Source: Nostoc linckia FACHB-104
Lineage (GTDB): Bacteria > Cyanobacteriota > Cyanobacteriia > Cyanobacteriales > Nostocaceae
Assembly: GCF_014696615.1 (NCBI RefSeq)
Contig: NZ_JACJQJ010000006.1
Span: 1-64,000 of the forward strand
Direction of reading: 5' to 3'
Length of the DNA: 64,000 bases
Part shown: piece after piece, positions 54,394 to 62,944 of the stretch
Layout: every line of letters begins with the position of its first letter
Numbering within the stretch: position 1 is the first letter of the stretch
Made by a program: the position numbers and the translations under genes
Notes under the pieces: model-generated
Told to the model about the DNA's origin: nothing
Database searches by the model: none
The model's input: only the letters and a program-made list of their open reading frames with translations

Positions 54394-55419
54394 ATGGGAT
54401 CGACTGGCGTAAGGATCGCAATTGATGCAATGGGAGGGGATCATGCACCCGCTGAAATCGTGGCTGGCGCTGTGCGGGCACGAGAAGAGTTGGGTGTAAC
54501 AGTATTGTTGGTGGGTGATCCCCAACAAATTGAAGCTGCCCTGCCGCCAAAAACAAGCCTGGCGCAGGTAGAGATCGTTCCTGCTGAGGAAGCGATCGCA
54601 ATGGATGAGGAGCCGCTAAACGCCGTAAGACGTAAGCGTAAGGCTTCGATCAATGTGGCGATGGATTTGGTGAAGCAGCAACAAGCTGATGCTGTATTTT
54701 CCGCAGGACACTCTGGGGCAGCTATGGCCTCCGCTTTGCTCCGCCTAGGACGCTTGCCGGGAATTGACCGCCCAGCAATTGGGACAGTTTTTCCTACAAT
54801 CAAAGCTGGCAAGCCAGTACTCATACTTGATGTTGGTGCCAATGTAGATTGTCGCCCGAAATTTTTAGAGCAGTTTGCTGTGATGGGGTCTGCCTACAGT
54901 CAATATGTGCTGGGTACACCGGAACCAAAAGTAGGTCTGTTGAATATTGGCGAGGAAGACACTAAAGGTAATGAAGTGGCTCTGCGCGCCCACCAACTCC
55001 TAAAAGAAAATACTCAAATTTCTTTTATTGGCAACGCTGAAGGGCGTGATGTACTTTCTGGTGACTTTGATGTCATTGTCTGTGATGGCTTTGTCGGCAA
55101 TGTGTTGTTAAAATTTGCCGAAGCCGTAGGCGGAGTGATTTTACAAATCTTGCGGGAAGAATTACCCCAAGGCTTGCATGGTCAAATCGGTACAGCACTT
55201 TTAAAACCAAACCTGAAGCGAATTAAGCAGCGGATGGATCACGCAGAACATGGCGGTGCTTTGCTTTTAGGTGTGGATGGAGTTTGTTTGATTGGTCATG
55301 GTAGCTCACAAGCGCCTTCAGTTTTTAATGCAATTCGTATGGCCAAAGAAGCTGTAGATAACCAGGTGCTACAACGCCTGCGTACCCAATATCAAGCCCT
55401 AGAGCGTGAAAGTGGTTAG
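54394..55419 (+). CDS. plsX: Phosphate acyltransferase PlsX
   Basis: 341 residues. Makes acyl-phosphate from acyl-ACP, the first step of phosphatidic acid synthesis with PlsY. N-terminal motif RIAIDAMGGDHAPAEIVAGA; DAVFSAGHSGAAMASALL and the conserved LLNIGEEDTKGNE block; VIVCDGFVGNVLLKFAEAVG near the C-terminal third. It is the first gene of plsX-fabH-fabD-plsC, with gaps of about 106, 122 and 162 bases. The order plsX-fabH-fabD is that of many bacteria. Peripheral membrane enzyme. Confidence 0.96.
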   Translation: MGSTGVRIAIDAMGGDHAPAEIVAGAVRAREELGVTVLLVGDPQQIEAALPPKTSLAQVEIVPAEEAIAMDEEPLNAVRRKRKASINVAMDLVKQQQADAVFSAGHSGAAMASALLRLGRLPGIDRPAIGTVFPTIKAGKPVLILDVGANVDCRPKFLEQFAVMGSAYSQYVLGTPEPKVGLLNIGEEDTKGNEVALRAHQLLKENTQISFIGNAEGRDVLSGDFDVIVCDGFVGNVLLKFAEAVGGVILQILREELPQGLHGQIGTALLKPNLKRIKQRMDHAEHGGALLLGVDGVCLIGHGSSQAPSVFNAIRMAKEAVDNQVLQRLRTQYQALERESG

Positions 55420-55525
55420 CAATCAGCCAGAAGGTAGAAACACATAGCATAAGAGGAGTAATTAGTCAAAATTAAATGGCTAATTACTCACGATTACTAA
55501 TGACTAAACGCTGATAGGTGATAGT

Positions 55526-56533
55526 GTGGGAGACTTAGGAGTGCATAACATAGGCATAGCAATTACTGGCAGTGGCTCGGCAGTACCAGAAACTTCCTTA
55601 GACAATGAAGCGCTAACTCAACTGGTGGAGACTTCAGACGAGTGGATCGCCACCAGAACAGGAATTCGTCAAAGGCGGTTGGCAAATCCAACAGAATCTT
55701 TGAGTTTACTCGCTGCTCAGGCTAGTCGTCAAGCGATCGCATCTGCTGGAATTACAGCCGCAGATTTGGATTTAATTATTTTGGCAACCTCTACCCCTGA
55801 TGATATGTTTGGCAGCGCTTGTCAAATTCAGGCGGAAATTGGAGCGACTAGGGCTGTAGCATTTGACTTAACTGCTGCCTGTTCTGGCTTTATATTTGGC
55901 ATGGTCACCGCAGCCCAATACATTAGAAGCGGTGTATATCAGAATGTACTGTTGATCGGGGCAGACATCCTCTCTCGTTGGGTAGATTGGCAAGACCGCA
56001 GCACCTGTGTATTGTTTGGTGATGGAGCTGGAGCAGTAGTCATGCAGGCCAATGAGAGCGATCGCTTACTGGGATTTACCCTGAAAAGTGACGGTAGCCA
56101 AAACCACTTCCTTAACCTTGCCTATCAAGCCTCTAGTCAAGAGCTGATTCCTAACGTTAATATCTCCCAAGGTAAATATCACCCAATTACCATGAACGGC
56201 AAAGAAGTCTACCGCTTTGCTGTGCAAAAGGTGCCAGAAGTTATAGACAAAACTTTATTTCAGGCGAATCTCAATGTCGATCAAATAGATTGGCTACTCT
56301 TACACCAAGCCAACCAGCGCATTCTAGATGCTGTAGCCCAACGCCTCAATATTCCCAAAGAAAAAGTTATTAGTAATCTCGCCAACTATGGCAATACCTC
56401 TGCCGCCTCTATTCCGATTGCATTAGACGAAGCTGTGCGGCAAGGCAAAATTAAACCCAATGACATTATTGCTGCATCTGGCTTTGGTGCCGGACTCACA
56501 TGGGGTGCAGCAATTTTCCAATGGGGAAGATAA
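55526..56533 (+). CDS. fabH: 3-oxoacyl-ACP synthase III
   Basis: 335 residues from a GTG start. Condenses acetyl-CoA with malonyl-ACP to start fatty-acid synthesis. Catalytic triad is complete: Cys in DLTAACSGFIFGM, His in LLHQANQRILD, Asn in NLANYGNTSAAS. The Thr/Arg pocket for CoA is seen in DEWIATRTGIRQRR. The C-terminal GFGAGLTWGAAIFQW is standard. Second gene of the lipid operon. Confidence 0.96.
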   Translation: MGDLGVHNIGIAITGSGSAVPETSLDNEALTQLVETSDEWIATRTGIRQRRLANPTESLSLLAAQASRQAIASAGITAADLDLIILATSTPDDMFGSACQIQAEIGATRAVAFDLTAACSGFIFGMVTAAQYIRSGVYQNVLLIGADILSRWVDWQDRSTCVLFGDGAGAVVMQANESDRLLGFTLKSDGSQNHFLNLAYQASSQELIPNVNISQGKYHPITMNGKEVYRFAVQKVPEVIDKTLFQANLNVDQIDWLLLHQANQRILDAVAQRLNIPKEKVISNLANYGNTSAASIPIALDEAVRQGKIKPNDIIAASGFGAGLTWGAAIFQWGR

Positions 56534-56579
56534 ATCTTTTGATCAAGAGTCCAAAGTCAAAAAGTCTAAAGTCCAAAGA

Positions 56580-56630
56580 ATACATCTTTAAGTTTTGACA
56601 CTTGACCCTTGACCCTTGACTCTACAACGT
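56580..56630. repeat. STRR tract (TTGACCC units)
   Basis: TTTTGACACTTGACCCTTGACCCTTGACTC between fabH and fabD: heptamer-type units as in several other gaps of this window. Confidence 0.8.
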
Positions 56631-56655
56631 TGTCTACTGAGCTGACTATTGAGCA

Positions 56656-57537
56656 ATGACTAAAACTGCATGGGTTTTTCCCGGACAAGGTTCCCAAGTA
56701 ACCGGTATGGGAATGGACTTATTAGAGATACCTTCAGCGAAGGAGAAATTTGCCCAAGCTGAGGCCATCTTAGGTTGGTCTGTTATTGACATTTGCCAAA
56801 GTGATGGCGACCAGTTATTACGTACACTCTACACTCAACCCTGTCTTTATGTAGTAGAAACCATTCTCGCCGATTTGCTTCGGGAACGAGGACATCAGCC
56901 AGATTTAGTTGCTGGACACAGTTTAGGAGAATACTCTGCCCTTTACGTTGCTGGTGTTTTTGATTGGTCTGTTGGCTTACACTTAGTCAAGCGTCGTGCT
57001 GAACTCATGGAAGCTGTTTCTGGTGGGATGATGGCGGCACTGATGAACTTTGACCGCGAACAGTTGGATGCGGTAATTGCCGAAATGCCCGACGTAGTGC
57101 TGGCGAATGATAACAGTCCGGCTCAAGTCGTAATTTCTGGTACTCCAGATGCTGTAGTTGAGGTGATGTCCCAAGTAAAAAGCAAGCGTGCTATTCCTTT
57201 AAAAGTTTCGGGCGCATTCCACTCACCTTTAATTGCATCTGCGGCTACAGAATTCCAAGAAATTCTTGATGGTGTGGAATTTCAAGCAGCGAATGTACCC
57301 GTAGTATCTAATGTAGAACCCATACCAACTGTTGATGCCGAGACTCTCAAACAACGTCTGATTCAACAAATGACAGGTTCTGTCAGATGGCGAGAAATTT
57401 CCCTACTGCTGCCAACCCAAGGTATTGAGGAAGTCATAGAAATTGGCCCGGGTAATGTGTTAACTGGTTTAATTAAACGCACCACTCCTGGTTTAAGCTT
57501 AAAAAACATCCGGAATGCTGCTGAGTTACCGGGTTAG
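56656..57537 (+). CDS. fabD: Malonyl-CoA:ACP transacylase
   Basis: 293 residues. Transfers malonyl from CoA to ACP for chain elongation. WVFPGQGSQVTGMGMDL at the N-terminus, the active serine in GHSLGEYSALYVAG, the partner His in PLKVSGAFHSPLI, and the arginine/glutamine in the oxyanion hole region (VKRRAELM). Complete length. Third gene of the operon; a repeat-filled gap separates it from plsC. Confidence 0.96.
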   Translation: MTKTAWVFPGQGSQVTGMGMDLLEIPSAKEKFAQAEAILGWSVIDICQSDGDQLLRTLYTQPCLYVVETILADLLRERGHQPDLVAGHSLGEYSALYVAGVFDWSVGLHLVKRRAELMEAVSGGMMAALMNFDREQLDAVIAEMPDVVLANDNSPAQVVISGTPDAVVEVMSQVKSKRAIPLKVSGAFHSPLIASAATEFQEILDGVEFQAANVPVVSNVEPIPTVDAETLKQRLIQQMTGSVRWREISLLLPTQGIEEVIEIGPGNVLTGLIKRTTPGLSLKNIRNAAELPG

Positions 57538-57670
57538 GGGATTGGAGATTGGGAATTGGGGACTGGGGACTGGGTAAGAAATAATTGATCAATTTTGACT
57601 TTTGAGTACAGACGTGATTAATCGTGTCTCTCTAACTTTTGACCCTTTTCCCTTTCCCCTTCCCCTTTTC
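57538..57670. repeat. STRR tracts (GGGGACT and TTGACCC / CCCCTTTTCCC units)
   Basis: GGGATTGGAGATTGGGAATTGGGG and CCCTTTCCCCTTCCCCTTTTCCCC runs between fabD and plsC. Confidence 0.8.
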
Positions 57671-57699
57671 CCCTGTAACCACCACCTAATTTTCTGATT

Positions 57700-58338
57700 A
57701 TGAGCAAAAGCCGTGAACCTTTAGCTAGTCTGGCACTTTATCACGCTTTTAAGTGGTCTATTGTCAGTCCCATGCTTCATGCTTACTTCCGGGTCAAGAT
57801 TCATGGGGCAGAAAATGTACCCCAATCTGGGCCGTTAGTGGTCATAAGTAATCATGCTAGTTACTTTGACCCGCCAATAGTTTCTAATTGTGTCCTGCGT
57901 CCAGTAGCTTACATGGCAAAGGAAGAATTATTTAAAGTCCCGGTTTTGGCGCAAGCAATTAAATTGTATGGTGCTTACCCAGTTAGTCGGGGTGCGGCCG
58001 ATCGCACTGCTATTCGTTCTGCTTTAGAGTGTATTGAAAATGGTTGGGCTGTGGGTGTGTTCTTGCAGGGTACTCGCACAAGTGATGGTCGAATTACAGA
58101 CCCCAAACGAGGCGCAGCACTGTTAGCAGCAAAGGCAAAAGCACCCATATTACCAGTCAGTTTATGGGGTACTGAGCAGATTTTACAAAAAGGCTCGTCT
58201 ATACCCCGTCAAGTTCCAATTACCGTCAGAATTGGGCAGGTGATTGATACTCCTAGTTCCTCTAATAAGGAGGAATTGCAAGCTTTGACCCAAAAATGTG
58301 CAGATGTGATTAACCAAATGCATGATTTAGGACGATGA
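57700..58338 (+). CDS. plsC: 1-acylglycerol-3-phosphate acyltransferase
   Basis: 212 residues. Acylates lysophosphatidic acid to phosphatidic acid, the precursor of cyanobacterial galactolipids, sulfolipid and phosphatidylglycerol. Motifs: NHASYFD (H-x4-D), FLQGTR in place of the more common FPEGTR, and PILPVSLWGTEQ. The FLQGTR variant retains Gly-Thr-Arg but lacks the Glu; I have seen this in cyanobacteria. Short, with one hydrophobic N-terminal segment (WSIVSPMLHAYFRVKI). Fourth gene of the lipid operon. Confidence 0.92.
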   Translation: MSKSREPLASLALYHAFKWSIVSPMLHAYFRVKIHGAENVPQSGPLVVISNHASYFDPPIVSNCVLRPVAYMAKEELFKVPVLAQAIKLYGAYPVSRGAADRTAIRSALECIENGWAVGVFLQGTRTSDGRITDPKRGAALLAAKAKAPILPVSLWGTEQILQKGSSIPRQVPITVRIGQVIDTPSSSNKEELQALTQKCADVINQMHDLGR

Positions 58339-58462
58339 GCCAGAAAAAGCAGAAAATCTACTTCAGGGAGGGTGCGATCGCTTCCGTGTTTCTATAGAGT
58401 TAATTTCAATATTGTGGTGACAATTCGTGCGCTACAGTTGAAAACTCAACTTTCAAATTAAT

Positions 58463-59500
58463 ATGAACGGCTTTGAAGCCAAGAATTTTTGGCAGCGATT
58501 AAATAATCTGGCTTTAGTCCGCTTTTTACTTTTAGTTGCTGCTGGTTGGGCAATTGTCCAACTTTTAGCCTACTTTCAAGGGGTAATTGTAATTTTTACC
58601 TTCGCTGCCATTTTAGCTTTCTTACTCAGCTATCCTGTCAAATGGTTACGGCGTTTTTTACCCCACAGTTTTGCTGTTGTTTTAGTGTTCCTACTCAGCA
58701 TTGTGGTGCTGGGAGGAATTGCGATTACCTTGGGTTTAGCTGTTTTATCCCAAGGACAACAGTTAATAGATAGTATAACTAGTTTTTTAAACTCTTTAGC
58801 GCCTTTAATTGAGCAGTTAGAAACTTTTTTACAGAAAAGAAATTTACAAATAGATTTAAATTTTATTGAAGACCAGTTACGCAATCAAGCAATTAATAGT
58901 CTGGTAAATAGTTTAACTATTTTGCAACAATTTCTTACTAATTTTGTAACTTTTATATTAATTGCTGTTGTTGCCTTTTTCATGCTACTGGATGGTGAGA
59001 AAATTTGGCAATTAATTCTCAAAATAGTTCCTAGTCAACGACGCAATCGATTTAATAGAATAATCAAGAAAAGTTTTCTAGGATTTTTTCGAGGTCAATT
59101 GTTATTAACTCTGTTTTTAACAACTGCCACATTTATTGTATTCGTAGTTTTAAATGTTCCCTTTGCCTTAATTTTATCCGTAATAGTTGGCTTACTTGAT
59201 ATAATTCCTGGAATTGGAGCAACATTGGGGGTTAGTACAATTACTGTAATTGTCTTATCCCAAAATGTTTGGCTAGCATTAAAAGTATTTATAGCTTGCA
59301 TTGTACTACAGCAAATTCAAGATAATTTAATTGCGCCGCGGATTATGCAAGGGGCGTTGAATCTAAATCCTATCGTCGTATTTTTTGCTTTGCTAGTAGG
59401 TGCAAGAGTAGCAGGTTTGCTTGGCATTTTCATCTCTATTCCTATAGCTGGGGTAATTGTATCTTTGTTTGAAATAGAAGAGATGCAATCAGAATCTTAG
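58463..59500 (+). CDS. AI-2E family transporter (PerM-like)
   Basis: 345-residue plasma-membrane protein with seven to eight hydrophobic segments, starting with FLLLVAAGWAIVQLLAYFQG and including AVVLVFLLSIVVLGGIAIT and VTFILIAVVAFFMLLDGE. Conserved block VGLLDIIPGIGATLGVSTIT and RIMQGALNLNPIVVFFALL in the C-terminal half. The family exports small molecules or ions (TqsA for AI-2, others for sodium/lithium), with true substrates unknown in cyanobacteria. It follows plsC by 124 bases. Confidence 0.92.
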   Translation: MNGFEAKNFWQRLNNLALVRFLLLVAAGWAIVQLLAYFQGVIVIFTFAAILAFLLSYPVKWLRRFLPHSFAVVLVFLLSIVVLGGIAITLGLAVLSQGQQLIDSITSFLNSLAPLIEQLETFLQKRNLQIDLNFIEDQLRNQAINSLVNSLTILQQFLTNFVTFILIAVVAFFMLLDGEKIWQLILKIVPSQRRNRFNRIIKKSFLGFFRGQLLLTLFLTTATFIVFVVLNVPFALILSVIVGLLDIIPGIGATLGVSTITVIVLSQNVWLALKVFIACIVLQQIQDNLIAPRIMQGALNLNPIVVFFALLVGARVAGLLGIFISIPIAGVIVSLFEIEEMQSES

Positions 59501-59665
59501 CAAACAATTAGAGTACAACAATGATGTAAGAAATAAATAATTAACCGTCGATAGCAGAGAATGTATGCAGATAAATTTGTAGTTACTTTGATGATGAAAA
59601 GGTATAACTAGAAATTTCATATTCATGTAAAATCATAATTAGACTCATAAAAAAATTGAGGAATT

Positions 59666-59962
59666 ATGCCGGATATTAAAGCGGAATTAGCAGAAAATCT
59701 AGATGAATCAGAGTGGGAATGGCTAATTCCTCATGTTAAAAGAGATGCCGTAATTGTGGTAGCATCAGGCTTAGATTTATTAGATGTGGGAGTAGCGATC
59801 GCCAGTGATAATATTCCCCAAGTTCAAATATGGATTGATGAGCAATTGATTACCAAGCCAAATACAGAACAGTTGGGAGAATGGAATGCCAATCCTCAAA
59901 AGCGTTTTCAAACACTCATTGTTCAGCCTTATGTCATAATCCAAGAAATAGTAAATACCTAA
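59666..59962 (+). CDS. DUF2288 domain protein
   Basis: 98 residues, covering the whole domain. Conserved features ESEWEWLIPHVKRDAVIVVA, LDLLDVGVAIASDN, QVQIWIDEQLITKP and the C-terminal TLIVQPYVIIQE. Small soluble protein of unknown function, found in proteobacteria and cyanobacteria. It is downstream of the AI-2E-family gene, possibly with its own promoter; 165 bases separate them. Confidence 0.85.
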   Translation: MPDIKAELAENLDESEWEWLIPHVKRDAVIVVASGLDLLDVGVAIASDNIPQVQIWIDEQLITKPNTEQLGEWNANPQKRFQTLIVQPYVIIQEIVNT

Positions 59963-59990
59963 AAAATAGACAATAAAGTAATATCAATTG

Positions 59991-60022
59991 TAGGGTGTGT
60001 TACGCCGCAGGCTAACGCACCT
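59991..60022. repeat. Dispersed palindromic repeat (GGTGTGTTACGCC...CTAACGCACC)
   Basis: GTGTGTTACGCCGCAGGCTAACGCAC forms an imperfect inverted repeat. I know this sequence type (TAGGGTGCGTTA...TAACGCACC) as widespread in Nostoc and relatives. One copy seen here. Confidence 0.55.
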
Positions 60023-60117
60023 TGTGTTTTTAATACTATTTTAGATTTTAGATTGGGAATTGCTGTTTGTTTGAGATTTGGGTGATGGGTATAACTTTTT
60101 TGATAAATTATTTCTAA

Positions 60118-61533
60118 TTAAACTAAAGCTTTTAATAAAGCCTGAAGTTTCAGTTGCACCTCTGCAAACTCTTTTTCAGGATCGGAACCTGCAACAATAC
60201 CGGCACCTGCGTACAGTCTAGCGCGATCGCCATCAATGAGTGCAGAACGGATTCCCACAACAAACTCGCAGTTACCCTCTGAGTCTACCCAACCCAGAGG
60301 TGCAGCATATAAACCCCTCTCAAAGTTTTCGTAGCGGCGAATTTCTGCACAGGCAATATCTCTTGCTGCACCGGCAACAGCTGGTGTAGGATGCAGTTGA
60401 GCAACAATTTTTAAGGGATGGACATTAGCCGGAACTAAAGCGCTAATTGGTGTCCATAAATGCTGAATATTCGATAATTGTCGCAGGCGTGGTGGTAATA
60501 CCTGGGGTAATAAACCAATTTGAGATAAGCGTTGAGTAATAAAATCAATGACTAGGGAATGTTCGTGCTTTTCTTTTTCGTTATTAATTAATAGATTGGC
60601 GTTAGCTGCATCTTCGGTGGGTGTTTTACCTCGCGGTGCAGAACCCGCTAACGCATCTGTAATCAAATTTTGCTCGTGAATACAGATTAAGCGTTCTGGA
60701 CTCGCACCAATAAAGTTTTGTCCTTTACCATTACTGGTAGAAAATATATAGCAATTAGGATGTATTTGTCGGAGATTATTTAAGGATTTAAATAAATTAA
60801 AGTTATTACTAGATTTAACATCTAAAGCATCTGCTAACACAATTTTAGTTAAATGATGATTACGAATTTTTTCTAAAGCTGATGTTACAGAACTTTTAAA
60901 ATGATTGGCATCACTAACTGATTTTTTGCTGAAATTGGCGGTAAAAACTTCTCGATTGGGTGAGTAATATTTTAAAGAATTAATTGTATCAATTTTATTG
61001 CACAGAGTTTGTAAGATTCTATTAATATTTTCGCTAGCAGTAATAACCGAATTCATCACTAAAATGCAACGCTGATTTTTGACGGCTATTTGCCAACGTG
61101 GGAGAAAAATTGTTGCAGAAGAAAATGGATAATCTACTTGGGAATTTTGCGGAAAAAAGCTAAAGTAACAGAAAAAGTGTGGGCCGGAAAAGGGTAGATT
61201 GTTGTTACCAAATTTAATTGTATTTTTGAGAGATTTTTTGATAAAATCCTCTGCTTTACTAAATCGATCAGTTCCATCAATACTTAATGTCGCTACCGAA
61301 TCAATAGCTGCGATCGCTTCTCCTTTACCCTTATTCTCAAAATAAAAATTTATCTCATTTACTTGTGCCAGTTCATCTAATACAACTAAGGGATCTACTA
61401 GATCAATTTCTAGCGAAATACTCACAATTTGCCTGCAATTATTGTTGAGGCAATTTTCTTGAACTGCTGTGAGAAATTGGTAGAGGTCTTTGTACTCTAC
61501 GAAGAAGCTGTTGCGACATGGTGAAACTGTCAT
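60118..61533 (-). CDS. menF: Isochorismate synthase
   Basis: 471 residues. Converts chorismate to isochorismate, the first committed step toward phylloquinone. Chorismate-binding domain in the C-terminal 280 residues: KIVLADALDVKSSNNF, FIGASPERLICIHEQ, the diagnostic GSAPRGKTPTEDAA, then EHSLVIDFITQRLSQIG, HPTPAVAGAARDIA and GWVDSEGNCEFVVGIRSALI. The final GAGIVAGSDPEKEFAE is the metal-binding end. Isochorismate (not anthranilate or salicylate) specificity is supported by the men context. Divergent from menA. Confidence 0.94.
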   Translation of the reverse strand: MTVSPCRNSFFVEYKDLYQFLTAVQENCLNNNCRQIVSISLEIDLVDPLVVLDELAQVNEINFYFENKGKGEAIAAIDSVATLSIDGTDRFSKAEDFIKKSLKNTIKFGNNNLPFSGPHFFCYFSFFPQNSQVDYPFSSATIFLPRWQIAVKNQRCILVMNSVITASENINRILQTLCNKIDTINSLKYYSPNREVFTANFSKKSVSDANHFKSSVTSALEKIRNHHLTKIVLADALDVKSSNNFNLFKSLNNLRQIHPNCYIFSTSNGKGQNFIGASPERLICIHEQNLITDALAGSAPRGKTPTEDAANANLLINNEKEKHEHSLVIDFITQRLSQIGLLPQVLPPRLRQLSNIQHLWTPISALVPANVHPLKIVAQLHPTPAVAGAARDIACAEIRRYENFERGLYAAPLGWVDSEGNCEFVVGIRSALIDGDRARLYAGAGIVAGSDPEKEFAEVQLKLQALLKALV

Positions 61534-61840
61534 GGATCTAGTAATAGTAAATTTTTTTTAAGTTAACTTCCTAAAGTGCAATTAAACATGGTCGTATTCT
61601 TACAGGTAACATATTCAGTCGCCATTTAACCAGAGTATGGTTTGCCTTGTTTTTGGTGTTACAAGACCACGACAAGCCATGCTCAGTTTTATGCTGCAAT
61701 ATGGAGAAGTTTTGGCAGCACAAAGTTAAGGATCTACAGAAAAAACAGCAGTTTTTTTGTAAATTCACAACCTTTAGTGTCTCTTAAACCCATAAAATTT
61801 AATATGAGTAAGGTTCTGGCAATTTAGTTAATCACGACTG
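61534..61840. other. Divergent promoter region between menF and menA
   Basis: About 307 bases. No gene supported. It must carry the menF and the menA promoters; I cannot place -35/-10 boxes with confidence. Confidence 0.5.
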
Positions 61841-62737
61841 ATGACTACACAGCAGATTTTATATCCCAAAAGCAAGTTATGGATGGCAGCGATAAAACCG
61901 CCGATGTATAGTGTTGCCATCATGCCTATTTGGGTAGGAACATCGGTAGCATTTGTAGAAACCAAAAATTTTAATGCAACAATATTTACTACTTTTATTG
62001 CAGCAGCAATTTTAATTCTGGCGTGGGAAAATATCAGTAATGATGTTTTTGATTCCGAAACGGGGATAGATAAAAATAAACACCATTCACTGGTAAACTT
62101 AACAGGAAAAAAGTTAGTAGTATTTTGGTTAGGAAATCTTTGCTTAATTTTGGGTTTGCTGGGCATACTAGCGATCGCAACTTGGCAACAAGACCTAACT
62201 GTGATTGGAGTAATTCTGCTTTGTTGTGCTTTGGGCTATATGTACCAAGGGCCTCCCTTTCGTTTAGGATACCAGGGTTTAGGTGAAATTCTCTGCTTTT
62301 TTGCCTTTGGCCCGTTGGCAGTGGGTGCAGCATACTATAGCCAAACCCAAACTTGGTCAATGACGAGCCTACTAGCTTCAGTAATTGTCGGCATTGTTAC
62401 TAGTTTAATTTTATTTTGCTCTCACTTTCACCAGGTTGACGATGATATAGCAGCAGGGAAGCGATCGCCTATTGTCCGCCTGGGAACCAAAACAGGATCT
62501 CAAGTTCTCACTTGGTTTACCGCGAGTATTTATCCCCTCACCTTGGTGTTGGTGTTATGGGGAATTTTCCCTGTCTGGACGCTATTAAGTTGGCTAAGTC
62601 TACCCTACGCTTTCAAATTATGCCGCCATGTCCAGCAATATCATAATCAGCCAGATAAGGTGAATAATTGTAAATTTATCGCCGTAGCCGTACATTTTTG
62701 GGCTTGTTTGCTGTTGGGCGTGGGATTTGTGCTTTGA
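61841..62737 (+). CDS. menA: 2-carboxy-1,4-naphthoquinone phytyltransferase
   Basis: 298 residues; integral membrane UbiA-family prenyltransferase. Adds the phytyl chain to 1,4-dihydroxy-2-naphthoate, making the phylloquinone precursor. The first Asp-rich motif is NDVFDSETGIDKNKHHS; the second is FHQVDDDIAAGKRSPIVRLG. About eight transmembrane segments, such as TIFTTFIAAAILILAW and WSMTSLLASVIVGIVTSLIL. The plant ABC4 enzyme is a homologue. It is the first gene of a menA-menC-(menE) order and is followed by a palindromic repeat and then menC after 207 bases. Confidence 0.94.
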   Translation: MTTQQILYPKSKLWMAAIKPPMYSVAIMPIWVGTSVAFVETKNFNATIFTTFIAAAILILAWENISNDVFDSETGIDKNKHHSLVNLTGKKLVVFWLGNLCLILGLLGILAIATWQQDLTVIGVILLCCALGYMYQGPPFRLGYQGLGEILCFFAFGPLAVGAAYYSQTQTWSMTSLLASVIVGIVTSLILFCSHFHQVDDDIAAGKRSPIVRLGTKTGSQVLTWFTASIYPLTLVLVLWGIFPVWTLLSWLSLPYAFKLCRHVQQYHNQPDKVNNCKFIAVAVHFWACLLLGVGFVL

Positions 62738-62760
62738 AGGATAAAGGGTAAAGGGTGTAC

Positions 62761-62798
62761 CCTGCGGGGAAGCAAGCTACGCGTAGCGTCTCCGCAGG
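62761..62798. repeat. Dispersed palindromic repeat (GGGGAAGCAAGCTACGCG type), copy 2
   Basis: CCTGCGGGGAAGC and GCGTCTCCGCAGG bracket an AAGCTACGCGTAGC core, a near-perfect palindrome able to form a long hairpin between menA and menC. It shares the core with the copy at 2316. Confidence 0.8.
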
Positions 62799-62944
62799 AG
62801 ACGGGTGAAGGTTAATACCTTGACAGCGTGATAATTCCATCTTCATCTTTCAGCTTTATCTAAGTAACAGCAAGGCTTAATCCTTTGTGGTTCATCTTTG
62901 TACTGTCATCTAAGGACAAATGACAAAGGACAGAGAACAACAGT

